Positions 8,300-16,291 of a DNA stretch of 36,577 nucleotides are shown piece by piece. How positions within the stretch are numbered: the stretch's first letter is position 1; the number at the start of each line of letters is the position of its first letter. The DNA comes from Spirochaetia bacterium (GTDB taxonomy: Bacteria > Oederibacteriota > PGYV01 > Palsa-1178): contig JAJFUW010000060.1 in NCBI GenBank assembly GCA_021372235.1, forward strand, positions 1-36,577, read 5' to 3'. Below the pieces are notes generated by a model. It was not told the origin of the DNA, did not search any database, and was given only the letters and a program-made list of their open reading frames with translations. A program made the translations under genes and the position numbers.

Positions 8300-8746
8300 A
8301 TGACTCCAAAAGATAACAAGGACAAAAAAGAGGGACAGGCCAAAGAGCCGGCGGAACTGCTGGAGATAATAAAAGACAGGGATAAGAACATAAGCCTCCC
8401 CAAAACCCTACTAAAAAAAGAGGAGTGGGGCTTGCTAACCATATTAAGCCTTTTGCTTGCCGGGATATTTCCCGCCTATTTTGTGAACATACTGCTCATA
8501 TCGTTTTTTACGGAGGTCGGGCACCTGGTTACGACGCACATGACGGAAGTGGAGCGCAAGCGTCTGATCGAGTTTGAAAAGGAGTTCAGGATGGGTTATG
8601 ACCTGGAATCAAAAGGCGACTGGGACGGGGCGATAAAAATATACAAAGAACTGGCCCCGAAGTATAAAGATAACAAAAAAATAGAGGGCATTGCCATACA
8701 GCGTGTCGAATGGATAGAAAAGAACCGTTCGAAGGGAAGGGGATAG
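8300..8746 (+). CDS. Membrane-anchored protein with TPR-like C-terminus
   Basis: A 148-aa product of unknown function. A charged N-terminus (about 1-43, rich in Lys and Glu) precedes a hydrophobic stretch at about 44-75 (GLLTILSLLLAGIFPAYFV and on) that could form one or two membrane helices. A soluble C-terminal part (about 84-148) resembles a TPR hairpin, with the pattern GYDLESKGDWDGAIKIYKEL. The ATG has GGGGG upstream. The next gene begins 3 bases after the stop and is also a TPR protein (a sigma-54 activator), so the two may interact at the membrane. That interaction is inferred from position and the shared TPR character. Confidence 0.7.
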   Translation: MTPKDNKDKKEGQAKEPAELLEIIKDRDKNISLPKTLLKKEEWGLLTILSLLLAGIFPAYFVNILLISFFTEVGHLVTTHMTEVERKRLIEFEKEFRMGYDLESKGDWDGAIKIYKELAPKYKDNKKIEGIAIQRVEWIEKNRSKGRG

Positions 8747-8749
8747 CAG

Positions 8750-10576
8750 GTGTACTGCGAAAACTGCGGCACCAAGGCAGAAGAGGGTTCGAAATTTTGC
8801 GGCAAATGCGGCAGGCAGTGGAAGGACATATCCCGGTTAAAAGCGGAAATAGAGGACGGATTAAAGAGCCGCAGGCCGGACGGCCTCGCTGAAAAAATAA
8901 AAGCGATAGAGGAAGAGACAGGCAAAGAAGATTTCATGAAACTAAAAGGGGACCTGGCTTTTGTAAAAGGCAATTACCGTGAATCCTATGAGGACTACTC
9001 GGGCATACCGTCCGTGGCCAGGCCGTGGGACGTGCTGTTCAACATGGCCTTGATCGACATATCTGTGAACAGGCAGGAACAGGCGGTAAAAAACCTCGAG
9101 ACCCTGATATCCGCTGACGTGGACCCGTCAAAAAGCGTCCTCTACTCGGAAAAATACAAATCCAAAAAGAATTTCTTCGCCGACGTATACCTATACCTTG
9201 GCGTTCTGCACAAAAATCTCGGCCTCTCCACGGAGGCACTCAAATTTTTTGAAAAGGCCCTGCAGTTCAACCCTGACAGCGATCTGGCTAACGCCAACCT
9301 CGGGGACATCTATTTCAAGCAGGATAATTACGATACGGCGATCAGTTGTTATAAAAGGGCTGCCGAGTGCGCGGCCGATGACATTAAAAAGTCCCACATA
9401 CAGAACGACCTGGGGCTTGCGTATTTCAGGAAAGGCCTTATAGAAGAGGCCGTGAGTTCGTTCAAGTCGGCGATATTCCTGAATTCGGATAACAGTAACG
9501 CGGTATATAACCTCGGGCTCATCTATGTGAAAAGCGGCATGCAGGATGCCGTAAAGGACGACTATAAGGAGTTTTTAAAGCACGAGAGCGGTTTGGATAT
9601 CGTTTTTAATTTGTCCCGTTCCATAATGGACGCCGCCAAGCAGGAGTCCATGATGGATATAGGAGTGGAATTCATCGGAACCGATGAATCGGTGAAAAAT
9701 GTAAAGAGTGTGATTTTAAAGGCCGCGGCCACGGATTCTACGGTGCTGATAACGGGGGAGAACGGCACCGGCAAGGAACTGGCGGCCCGCGCCATACACC
9801 AGATGTCAAAACGTTCGGACCGGCCGTTCATTGTGGTCAACTGCGGGGCACTGCCGGAAACCCTGCTCGAGTCCGAACTGTTCGGCCATGAAAAGGGGGC
9901 CTTTACCGGCGCTGTGAGGGAAAAGCCCGGCAGGTTCGAACTGGCAGACAGGGGCAGTGTTTTTCTGGATGAGATAGGGGATATAACGCCCGCCATGCAG
10001 GTCAAACTGCTGCGCTTTGTCCAGCAGAGGGAGTTCGAGCGTGTCGGCGGGACGCAGCTGCTAAAAGTGGATGTGAGGATAATAGCGGCGACGAACAGAG
10101 ACCTGAAAAAAATGGTGGAGCAGGGAAAATTCAGGGAGGATTTGTACTACAGGTTATACGTCCTGCCGGTCATGCTGCCACCATTGCGGGCGCGCGGCAG
10201 GGACGTCCTGCTTTTGGCGGAACACTTCCTGCGCAATTTTTCGGAAAAAAACAGGAAGGTTTTCACATCAATATCGGAGCGGGCGCAGGAGGCGTTTTTG
10301 TCATATTCCTGGCCGGGAAATGTGCGAGAACTTGAGAATGTGATAGAAAGAGTGGTAAGTTTAAATGACGGGCCTGTTGTGGAATTGGATAACCTGCCTG
10401 ACGAAATAACGGCGGGCAGATTCAACGATGAAAAAACTGTCAAAGAGTACGGGGAAAAAGAGGTAATACTTAAAGTACTTGAGGACACAAAATATTCAAA
10501 AACAAAAGCCGCAAAGGCGCTGGGTATATCAAGGGTTGCGTTATGGAAAAAAATGAAGAAATTGGGGATGCAGTAA
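8750..10576 (+). CDS. Sigma-54-dependent activator with zinc ribbon and TPR sensor
   Basis: A 608-aa transcription activator. A zinc ribbon opens the protein (C3, C6, C17, C20). TPR helices fill about 60-300, including [20 protein letters not shown]. The AAA+ domain (about 305-540) has Walker A GENGTGKE (336-343), the sigma-54-contacting GAFTGA loop (383-388) and Walker B VFLDEIG (404-410). A Fis-type helix-turn-helix (about 569-606) closes the protein. It lacks a receiver domain, so the TPR/zinc-ribbon part probably senses a partner or ligand. The start is GTG behind AAGGGAAGGGG. A consensus sigma-54 promoter with phased upstream palindromes lies 200 bases downstream (10773-10790) and is its most obvious target. 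Confidence 0.93.
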   Translation: MYCENCGTKAEEGSKFCGKCGRQWKDISRLKAEIEDGLKSRRPDGLAEKIKAIEEETGKEDFMKLKGDLAFVKGNYRESYEDYSGIPSVARPWDVLFNMALIDISVNRQEQAVKNLETLISADVDPSKSVLYSEKYKSKKNFFADVYLYLGVLHKNLGLSTEALKFFEKALQFNPDSDLANANLGDIYFKQDNYDTAISCYKRAAECAADDIKKSHIQNDLGLAYFRKGLIEEAVSSFKSAIFLNSDNSNAVYNLGLIYVKSGMQDAVKDDYKEFLKHESGLDIVFNLSRSIMDAAKQESMMDIGVEFIGTDESVKNVKSVILKAAATDSTVLITGENGTGKELAARAIHQMSKRSDRPFIVVNCGALPETLLESELFGHEKGAFTGAVREKPGRFELADRGSVFLDEIGDITPAMQVKLLRFVQQREFERVGGTQLLKVDVRIIAATNRDLKKMVEQGKFREDLYYRLYVLPVMLPPLRARGRDVLLLAEHFLRNFSEKNRKVFTSISERAQEAFLSYSWPGNVRELENVIERVVSLNDGPVVELDNLPDEITAGRFNDEKTVKEYGEKEVILKVLEDTKYSKTKAAKALGISRVALWKKMKKLGMQ

Positions 10577-10588
10577 ATGGGCCCAGGG

Positions 10589-10637
10589 TTCAAGACTCAA
10601 GACTCAAGACTCAAGGCTCAAGGCTCAAGGCTCAAGG
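10589..10637. repeat. Heptanucleotide tandem repeat (CTCAAGA/G)
   Basis: Seven perfect-length 7-bp units are seen: TTCAAGA, two of CTCAAGA, then four of CTCAAGG, starting 13 bases after the activator stop. This resembles the short tandem heptanucleotide repeats known from intergenic DNA of heterocystous cyanobacteria and several environmental genomes. A 10-bp direct duplication (GATAATAATA) follows at about 10649. Confidence 0.85.
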
Positions 10638-10685
10638 CTTTCATCAAGGATAATAATAGATAATAATAAGAGAAACTTCAATCGC

Positions 10686-10722
10686 GTTAACATATTGTTA
10701 ACTATATGTTAACCAAGTTAAC
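10686..10722 (+). promoter_or_regulatory. Four phased GTTAAC palindromes (candidate activator sites)
   Basis: GTTAAC occurs at 10686, 10697, 10708 and 10717, with centre spacings of 11, 11 and 9 bp, so all copies face nearly the same side of the helix. The array ends about 50 bases before the -24 box of the sigma-54 promoter. That is about 75-115 bases upstream of the expected start site, the usual place for enhancer-binding protein sites. Confidence 0.65.
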
Positions 10723-10772
10723 ACCAACGAAATAAAAATCCAAAATACATCAATAATATATAATGTATAATA

Positions 10773-10790
10773 TTGGCATGGGTATTGCTT
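10773..10790 (+). promoter_or_regulatory. Sigma-54 (-24/-12) promoter
   Basis: TTGGCATG-GGTA-TTGCTT fits the sigma-54 consensus YTGGCAYG-N4-TTGCW. The GG at 10775-10776 and GC at 10787-10788 are exactly 10 bases apart. Transcription would start near 10799-10800, directly before the AGGTGA ribosome binding site (10802-10807) of the 61-aa gene. TATAAT strings nearby (10759, 10766, 10792) are not paired with good -35 boxes. Confidence 0.75.
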
Positions 10791-10811
10791 ATATAATAGT
10801 GAGGTGATAAT

Positions 10812-10997
10812 ATGACATTTGAATGTACGGTAAAAAGGGGGCATACAGGCGCCGGTAAGTTTAATGAAGCGAAAATATATATAAGTGCTTCCAATATATT
10901 GCAGGCAATGGATATAGCAAAAAACAGGGGTGGAGTAAAGAAAGGTAAGTGTAATATGTACGGGCAGTCGATATTATCGATAAAACAGGTGCAATAA
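10812..10997 (+). CDS. Small protein of unknown function (61 aa)
   Basis: The product is basic and has no membrane segment or signal peptide. It starts MTFECTVKRGHTGAGKFNEA and ends with QSILSIKQVQ. The Gly/Lys-rich first third and a central helix (SNILQAMDIAKNRGGVKKG) suggest a compact alpha/beta fold, perhaps nucleic-acid binding because of the Lys/Arg content, but I recognise no family with certainty. The ATG has AGGTGA five bases upstream. It is the only gene between a sigma-54 promoter and an intrinsic terminator, and it lies next to a sigma-54 activator gene. This indicates a separately controlled small protein. Confidence 0.7.
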   Translation: MTFECTVKRGHTGAGKFNEAKIYISASNILQAMDIAKNRGGVKKGKCNMYGQSILSIKQVQ

Positions 10998-11081
10998 AAA
11001 AAGTACTAAAAGCAGAAAGTGTATGTGCTGCAGGATTTTATCCGGCAAATATTAAACCTGCATCCGGGAAGTCAATGTGGG

Positions 11082-11103
11082 GCCGGCTCAAAGCCGGCTT
11101 TTT
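11082..11103 (+). terminator. Intrinsic terminator after the 61-aa gene
   Basis: GCCGGCT (11082-11088) pairs with AGCCGGC (11092-11098) over a CAA loop and is followed by five T. A second possible stem (TGCAGG at 11029-11034 with CCTGCA at 11057-11062) lies between the gene and the terminator. Confidence 0.8.
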
Positions 11104-11110
11104 AAATTTA

Positions 11111-11159
11111 AATCACAAATCCTAAAAACCCAATCACGAATCTCAAATCACAAATCCCG
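11111..11159. repeat. Imperfect heptanucleotide repeat (AATCNCN)
   Basis: Seven consecutive 7-base units follow the pattern AATCACA, AATCCTA, AAAACCC, AATCACG, AATCTCA, AATCACA, AATCCCG. It has the same unit length and copy number as the repeat at 10589-10637 but an unrelated sequence. The two arrays bracket the sigma-54-controlled small gene. Confidence 0.75.
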
Positions 11160-11311
11160 GAATAAACAAAACAAAAAAAATTACAACATCCATGCCGCTT
11201 GTGCTAAAATTCATATAATAAAACAGACGGAGGAGATTTCTGGATATCGGCTCGGGACGAAAAAAAAATACATATTTCACAATTGCGGCGCTGACAACGG
11301 CCGCTTTTGGG

Positions 11312-12970
11312 ATGATGTGGCTCGGACGGTTCGGCATTTTGTTCAGTTTGTTTGCCGGGCTTATATCGGGCGCGGCAATGTTCCTGTTATACCGTTTTGG
11401 CGGGTTTATAACCACCGGCGCGGAGGAACAGGACAGGGCTCTTTTCATAATCGTCCTGACGGCAGCTGTGATACCGGCGGTTTTGAACGCGTATAAGGAT
11501 GTAATGTACCACCACCATTTCATAACCCGCGCGCAGGAGACGGGGGTATTTGCCAACGTTATCTGGCGCATATCCCACGGCCTCTCCCAGGTAAACTGGA
11601 TGGAGGCAACAGACCACCGAGGCATCCACTGGCAGCCGGCCTTATATTTTTTCGCGCTTTTGTACAGGGCGGCGCCGCTCCCGGAGATGCTGCTCATCAT
11701 GCAGGCGGTCGCGGTATACGCTGCCGTTGTATATCTATACTTTTTTACGGAAAAGGTATTGAACAACAGCCGTGCCGCTTTTTTTATATCCCTTGCTTTC
11801 GCTTTGAGCCCGTACGTAACCCGCATACTGCAGTCTGATTTCCACCTGGCGCCGTTTTATTGTGTCCTATTCTTCGCATTTTTCTATTACGCCGAATCAT
11901 CTATGTTCCTGCCCGCGGCCGGGTGTTTCATAGCCGCAGTCATGCTGCGTGAAGAGGCGCCGGTCTTTTTGGGGCTGGCATCGTTTTTCCTGTGGACGCG
12001 TAAAAGGGAGAGGGTGTGGTTTGTGCTTGGGGCAGCGGGGCTTATATACGGGGCGCTGGCGTTCCTATGGTTCATACCGGGATATAACGCGAGGCCGCAG
12101 GAGATACTGCAGTTAATCGGTCTGAATGGGGCGGGGTTAACCGCCGATAAACTGTTGCAACTGCTTGTAATGCTGTCATCGGTGCTGTTTTTTGCTGCTG
12201 TGCCGTCCATGGCAGCCCTGCTCATAGCCCTGCCGCCGGTTGCCGTATTTACATTTATACACAGGGGCGGCTCAGTAGATGGCATATATCTCTTCCACAG
12301 CTATTACTCTTCATTCGTGATACCCGCGGTCTTCGCGTCAACGGTTTACGCTGCCGCGAAACTGACGGATTCCGGGCTGCTGAACCGCACAGGAGCGGTG
12401 AACGTATCCGCCGCTGTTCTTTTTATGCAACTCGGAGTGTACTGCGCTTTTTACCAGTCGCGTTTTGCCGCAGCCGGCGTGCTGCTTACTGCGGCGCTCC
12501 CTTTTGTCATGAAAAAGATACCATTCCATTGGAAGGCCGCGGCCCTCGCAGCAGTATCGCTGGCTGTTTACCTGCCGGGCTATATGGCGTTTTATTTTGG
12601 GGATTTTTACGGTAAACATTCCATGCCGGCCTATGCGGTCACGGGCGTTCAAAAGGCTATCTCAATGCTGCCGTCCAACAAGGACATACCTGTTATAACA
12701 AATGGAAACATAATCCCGCATATAGCCGCAAGAAAATACGTGATAGATTTTGACGAGAGACCGGATATGGCGGCGTTGAACCCGGTACTGGCCGGAAATT
12801 TCAGAGAATTTTACGTGCTCGGGTTCATGAAGTTCAAAAAATACATAAAAAAGGACCCCGTGGAAAGCCTGGATAACATCGCCCGGGCTGCGCAAAAGGC
12901 GGGTTATAAAAGCGAAACACTCCTGGACGATACGGACGCAAAGGTCCTGCTTGTGCGGTTCTACAGGTAG
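11312..12970 (+). CDS. DUF2079-type polytopic membrane protein
   Basis: A 552-aa inner-membrane protein with about a dozen hydrophobic helices. It carries the DUF2079 hallmarks after the first helices: an HHHFITRAQETGVFANVIW segment, then HWQPALYFFALLY, then QSDFHLAPFYCVL with the charged REEAP motif. DUF2079 proteins resemble membrane glycosyltransferases of the GT-C type, but their reaction is unproven. A soluble, mainly alpha/beta tail lies after about residue 440. The ATG at 11312 has no ribosome binding site. The frame is open upstream, and GGAGGAG at 11229-11235 lies just before an in-frame CTG at 11240, which would add 24 residues. The stop codon abuts the stop of the convergent hydrolase gene. 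Confidence 0.75.
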   Translation: MMWLGRFGILFSLFAGLISGAAMFLLYRFGGFITTGAEEQDRALFIIVLTAAVIPAVLNAYKDVMYHHHFITRAQETGVFANVIWRISHGLSQVNWMEATDHRGIHWQPALYFFALLYRAAPLPEMLLIMQAVAVYAAVVYLYFFTEKVLNNSRAAFFISLAFALSPYVTRILQSDFHLAPFYCVLFFAFFYYAESSMFLPAAGCFIAAVMLREEAPVFLGLASFFLWTRKRERVWFVLGAAGLIYGALAFLWFIPGYNARPQEILQLIGLNGAGLTADKLLQLLVMLSSVLFFAAVPSMAALLIALPPVAVFTFIHRGGSVDGIYLFHSYYSSFVIPAVFASTVYAAAKLTDSGLLNRTGAVNVSAAVLFMQLGVYCAFYQSRFAAAGVLLTAALPFVMKKIPFHWKAAALAAVSLAVYLPGYMAFYFGDFYGKHSMPAYAVTGVQKAISMLPSNKDIPVITNGNIIPHIAARKYVIDFDERPDMAALNPVLAGNFREFYVLGFMKFKKYIKKDPVESLDNIARAAQKAGYKSETLLDDTDAKVLLVRFYR

Positions 12971-15900
12971 TTAACGTTCAAATTCCATATAATACAAAAG
13001 GGCTTTTGAATTCTCGTCTGTCTTGATAATGACGGTGTTCTTATCCGGTGTGGTGTAATTTTTGTACTCGTCCTTTTTATAGTTGTTGGCGTCCAGCCTG
13101 TAAATCTTAACCGATTTGAACCTTTTAACGTTTATCTTCAGGGTAGAATACACAGGTTCTATGAGTATGGGTGAAGTCCCCCCGAAAATGACGGAAGTAT
13201 GGGCCGGCGAGTATTTTGTCCGCGAATTGTCTATCCTGGCCGAAGTGTTCAGCACCAGCCTTGAGGAACCTGTCACAGGCTCGTTGTCGAGCGAAGCAAG
13301 GAAGATGGAGGCATAGTTGTTCGACGACTTTATTTTTATGTTTCGGAACTTGAGCCAGTCTTTTTCAGCACTTAAAAAGCCCATGGCGCCCTGGACCTTT
13401 TCGGTCGTTACCTGGAAAATGCCGCGGCTAAAGTTCCAGTAGAGCTCGCCGGAAAGCGAGAGGGCCGTGTCCTTTTTCAGAACCGGGTTGAACTTTTTAT
13501 CCTCCATGGCAGGGTCAAACGTCTTGTACGACCTCATCATGAGCGGGGTGGTATAGTCGTCATTGATGAGCTTGTACGAGGAGTCCTTCGTAAAGAAAGC
13601 GTCGTTATCGGAGGAGTAATCCACGATTTTTTCCTGCGTGGCCGAGACGGCGCCTGCCCTGTATATGAGGACGGCTATCGGCCAGTTCGAGATGGTATCG
13701 GGCCATACCGAGAAGTCCGCGAAATGGGCTATGTATTTTTTCCACTCATAATTCGAAAAATTGAACTGCAGCATTGCGTCCCAGGCGTTTAAGGAGGCGT
13801 AGGAGGCCATCAGTATCGGGGCGCCCGCACGGAACTCGTTGGGCACCAGCGCGTTCCACTCGGAGCATGTGAAGGGTTTTTTGTATATCCTGGCGTGGCC
13901 GAGTTCCGTCACGGAGTTCATTTTGGATTTTATCATGGGCAGGTTCTTAAAAGTTATGTTTTCCTGCATGGTCCACCCGCCCGAGGGGTGGTCCCAGTAG
14001 GAGTGGCGGTCTATGAAATCCAGGGCCGCGTTGGCGCGCAGGTCCGGGTCCCACAGCTCCCAGTGGTTGGAGCCGGTGATGAGGCCTTTGAAACCGAGGC
14101 CTTTCATGTGGCCGTACATTTTTTTATAGAACGCGTACTCTGTGGCGTAGTAGAATTCCTTGGTATCCGCCCCGCGGCCGGAACAGTTCGAACCGAACAT
14201 CATGGCCCAGTCATCCCGGTTGATCCTGAACATCTCGCGCCTGACCGTGCCGTTGTTAAAATCCTCGTTATCGCCCAGGTCCGAGTCGCCGAACCTGTCC
14301 CACTCCCGGCGCAGGTTTGACATGTTCTTGTATTTCTTTTTCAGGAAGTCGTTGAACATGGCGTTTAACTTCTGCGTGTGGCGCCGCGGTATCTGCTTGT
14401 TGCTCTCCCAGTAGAACAGCGACGTCTCGTTCACGGTCTCGGACATCACTATGGCAGGCTCGTCCTTGTATGCCGTGGCGGTGTAACGGTTGACGTGGTT
14501 TAACAGGTTTGTCATGTACTCGCGCGTCAACTCTTGCAGTTTCTCATCGACGAAAATGACCTCCTTGAAACCGAGCGGTATTTTGTCAAAATCAGCCATG
14601 CCGTCGCCCTTTTTGAGGCCGCGGTGGACGAGCATATCCATGAAAACATAAATGCCGGCGTCTTTTAATTTGTATATCAGGTAGTCCAGTTTTTCCAGCG
14701 AATCCTCTGAGAATGTCCTCGTATCGTCAGCTGTTTTATCGAATATCGACGGCTCGGCCCATGGCGCGTCCATGTGGTGCAGCCTCACCAGGTTAACCCC
14801 GAGTTTGGAAAGCCTTTTTACCATTTTGTCCGTTGCGGCATGGTCCCTGAAAACATCACCCGCAACCAGGTTGGTGCCCCAGAAACGCACGGGCGTGCCG
14901 TCGGAAAAGGCGAGCGAGCCCTCCTCGGTTGCCGTGATGGGGCCGTGTTTGCCCGCGGGCCTGTCCTGCAGGTAATTGAAATCGATGGCCGCGTCGGCCG
15001 TATAGCGGTCCTGCTCAAATTCAAATGGCCACCAGCCCGTGCGGTCCTCTTCCTTTGGTACCTCCGGCAATACGACGTTTCCCTTTTTGTCCTTGCAGGT
15101 CATTTTCAGGCTGTCGAGCCACATGGTGCCGGAACAGTTCAAAAGCCCCGCCGATACTATTATATTCTTTGAGCCGGCGGGCACAACATAATCACGGGAC
15201 CACTCCGTCCACGTATCCATATTATAATCAGCCTCACCTGTGACGGGAGGCCACCAGTTGTTGACCAGCTCGCCATTTTCATCGCGGAACTCGACCGATA
15301 TCCTGGCTTTTTCCCAGACGTTGGCGCCTGCCGTGACCCCGGAGACCTTGACATAGCCGGAGATGGTGACGGAGAAGATTTTTGACGTGTCTACGGGCAC
15401 CGACTGGGTTATCATGGAGTAGGGGTTGGACGGGTTATATATCCTGAAACATGTGGCGGAATCATGGCCGGGCGATTCAAAGACAGCCTCGCCGGCGACC
15501 CAGCCGCCCCAATACAGGGGGAGAGTGGAACCGAATTCCATACCACCGTTTAGGAGCCAGTTATCAGGGTCGCGTTCTATGATGAGGTTATTGCCGTCGG
15601 TGACCGAAACGGCGTCGAGCCACATTTCGCCCGTGCAGTTGGTGAGCGAAGGCTGTATCTTCATGGTGCGCGCATTATCGGGCACGTTTATGACGCAAAC
15701 CTTTTGCGCCCAGTCAAACGAGCCTTTCCAGCGGCCGAGTTCGGGCCAGCCGCCCACCTGTGCGCCATCCCTGTCGTAAAAGAGCACCATCACACGGGCC
15801 ATTTCCCAGTCTTCTCTGCCCTTCACTATATCTTTTATCTTTACAAGCGCTTTGACGGTCACAACCCGGGTCTTTTCCGGGTCTATGATGACAGTCTGGG

Positions 15901-16120
15901 TGATGTCGTTGTAGCGCGGGGCGGGGTTTGACATGTACAGGTAAAAATTATCCGGCGCGGCGACAAGGGTGACCCCGTCAGAGAGCACGGGAACCCATGG
16001 CGCGAGGACGCCGCCGCCATCGTCAAAGGTGCCGTTTTTTATGAGATTTTCAGCTTCTGCGGCCAATACAACATTGACGGAGAGGAGCAATAACGAGAAT
16101 ATAATGATGCCTTTTTTCAC
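12971..16120 (-). CDS. Secreted glycoside hydrolase with two N-terminal CBM-like domains
   Basis: A 1049-aa exported enzyme. A signal peptide (about 1-20, MKKGIIIFSLLLLSVNVVLA) is followed by two similar beta-sandwich domains (about 24-175 and 186-345), each starting with a GTFDDGG- or GGMEFGS-type motif as in CBM4/9-like carbohydrate-binding modules. The catalytic domain (about 360-810) looks like a clan GH-A (GH5-like) TIM barrel: FWGTNLVAGD near the start, a VRLHHMD strand, the likely acid/base E565 in SETVNE and the likely nucleophile E754 in CSEWN. A beta-rich tail follows. The substrate is unknown; a plant or microbial beta-glycan is plausible. The start is GTG behind AGGAGG on the - strand. 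It is transcribed alone. Confidence 0.85.
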   Translation of the reverse strand: MKKGIIIFSLLLLSVNVVLAAEAENLIKNGTFDDGGGVLAPWVPVLSDGVTLVAAPDNFYLYMSNPAPRYNDITQTVIIDPEKTRVVTVKALVKIKDIVKGREDWEMARVMVLFYDRDGAQVGGWPELGRWKGSFDWAQKVCVINVPDNARTMKIQPSLTNCTGEMWLDAVSVTDGNNLIIERDPDNWLLNGGMEFGSTLPLYWGGWVAGEAVFESPGHDSATCFRIYNPSNPYSMITQSVPVDTSKIFSVTISGYVKVSGVTAGANVWEKARISVEFRDENGELVNNWWPPVTGEADYNMDTWTEWSRDYVVPAGSKNIIVSAGLLNCSGTMWLDSLKMTCKDKKGNVVLPEVPKEEDRTGWWPFEFEQDRYTADAAIDFNYLQDRPAGKHGPITATEEGSLAFSDGTPVRFWGTNLVAGDVFRDHAATDKMVKRLSKLGVNLVRLHHMDAPWAEPSIFDKTADDTRTFSEDSLEKLDYLIYKLKDAGIYVFMDMLVHRGLKKGDGMADFDKIPLGFKEVIFVDEKLQELTREYMTNLLNHVNRYTATAYKDEPAIVMSETVNETSLFYWESNKQIPRRHTQKLNAMFNDFLKKKYKNMSNLRREWDRFGDSDLGDNEDFNNGTVRREMFRINRDDWAMMFGSNCSGRGADTKEFYYATEYAFYKKMYGHMKGLGFKGLITGSNHWELWDPDLRANAALDFIDRHSYWDHPSGGWTMQENITFKNLPMIKSKMNSVTELGHARIYKKPFTCSEWNALVPNEFRAGAPILMASYASLNAWDAMLQFNFSNYEWKKYIAHFADFSVWPDTISNWPIAVLIYRAGAVSATQEKIVDYSSDNDAFFTKDSSYKLINDDYTTPLMMRSYKTFDPAMEDKKFNPVLKKDTALSLSGELYWNFSRGIFQVTTEKVQGAMGFLSAEKDWLKFRNIKIKSSNNYASIFLASLDNEPVTGSSRLVLNTSARIDNSRTKYSPAHTSVIFGGTSPILIEPVYSTLKINVKRFKSVKIYRLDANNYKKDEYKNYTTPDKNTVIIKTDENSKALLYYMEFER

Positions 16121-16192
16121 AGGAACCTCCTGAAAAGTGTTAAATACGGGAACATGCCGTCATTAATTATAGATTATATTATAACATAAAAA

Positions 16193-16220
16193 TTGAAATA
16201 TTGGATTGTTGGTGTATAAT
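16193..16220 (+). promoter_or_regulatory. Sigma-70 promoter upstream of the 7TM kinase
   Basis: TTGAAA (16193-16198) and TATAAT (16215-16220) are separated by 16 bases. Transcription from here would give a leader of roughly 275 bases before the kinase start at 16505. Confidence 0.5.
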
Positions 16221-16246
16221 TATTACGGCAATAAGGGAGGCGTTTT

Positions 16247-16291
16247 ATGGAAAATCGGTGCGGGATTTTTTTGGTGTTTGCTCGAAAATAA
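16247..16291 (+). CDS. Possible 14-aa leader peptide
   Basis: ATG at 16247 follows AAGGGAGG at ideal spacing and about 20 bases after the expected start of the 16193-16220 promoter. The frame encodes MENRCGIFLVFARK and ends in TAA. The strength of promoter and ribosome binding site makes translation plausible. A leader-peptide role for the kinase downstream, or chance, cannot be told apart from the sequence. Confidence 0.3.
   Translation: MENRCGIFLVFARK

Noticed and set aside
10589-10637. Repeat read as a CRISPR array or as HspR half sites (ACTCAAG)
   Set aside because: Units are 7 bp and directly adjacent with no spacers, so it is not CRISPR. ACTCAAG equals a HAIR half site, but the copies are all in one orientation and lack the inverted partner.
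11077-11496. 139-aa open frame before the DUF2079 gene
   Set aside because: It spans the terminator and the heptad repeat and overlaps the real gene in another frame.
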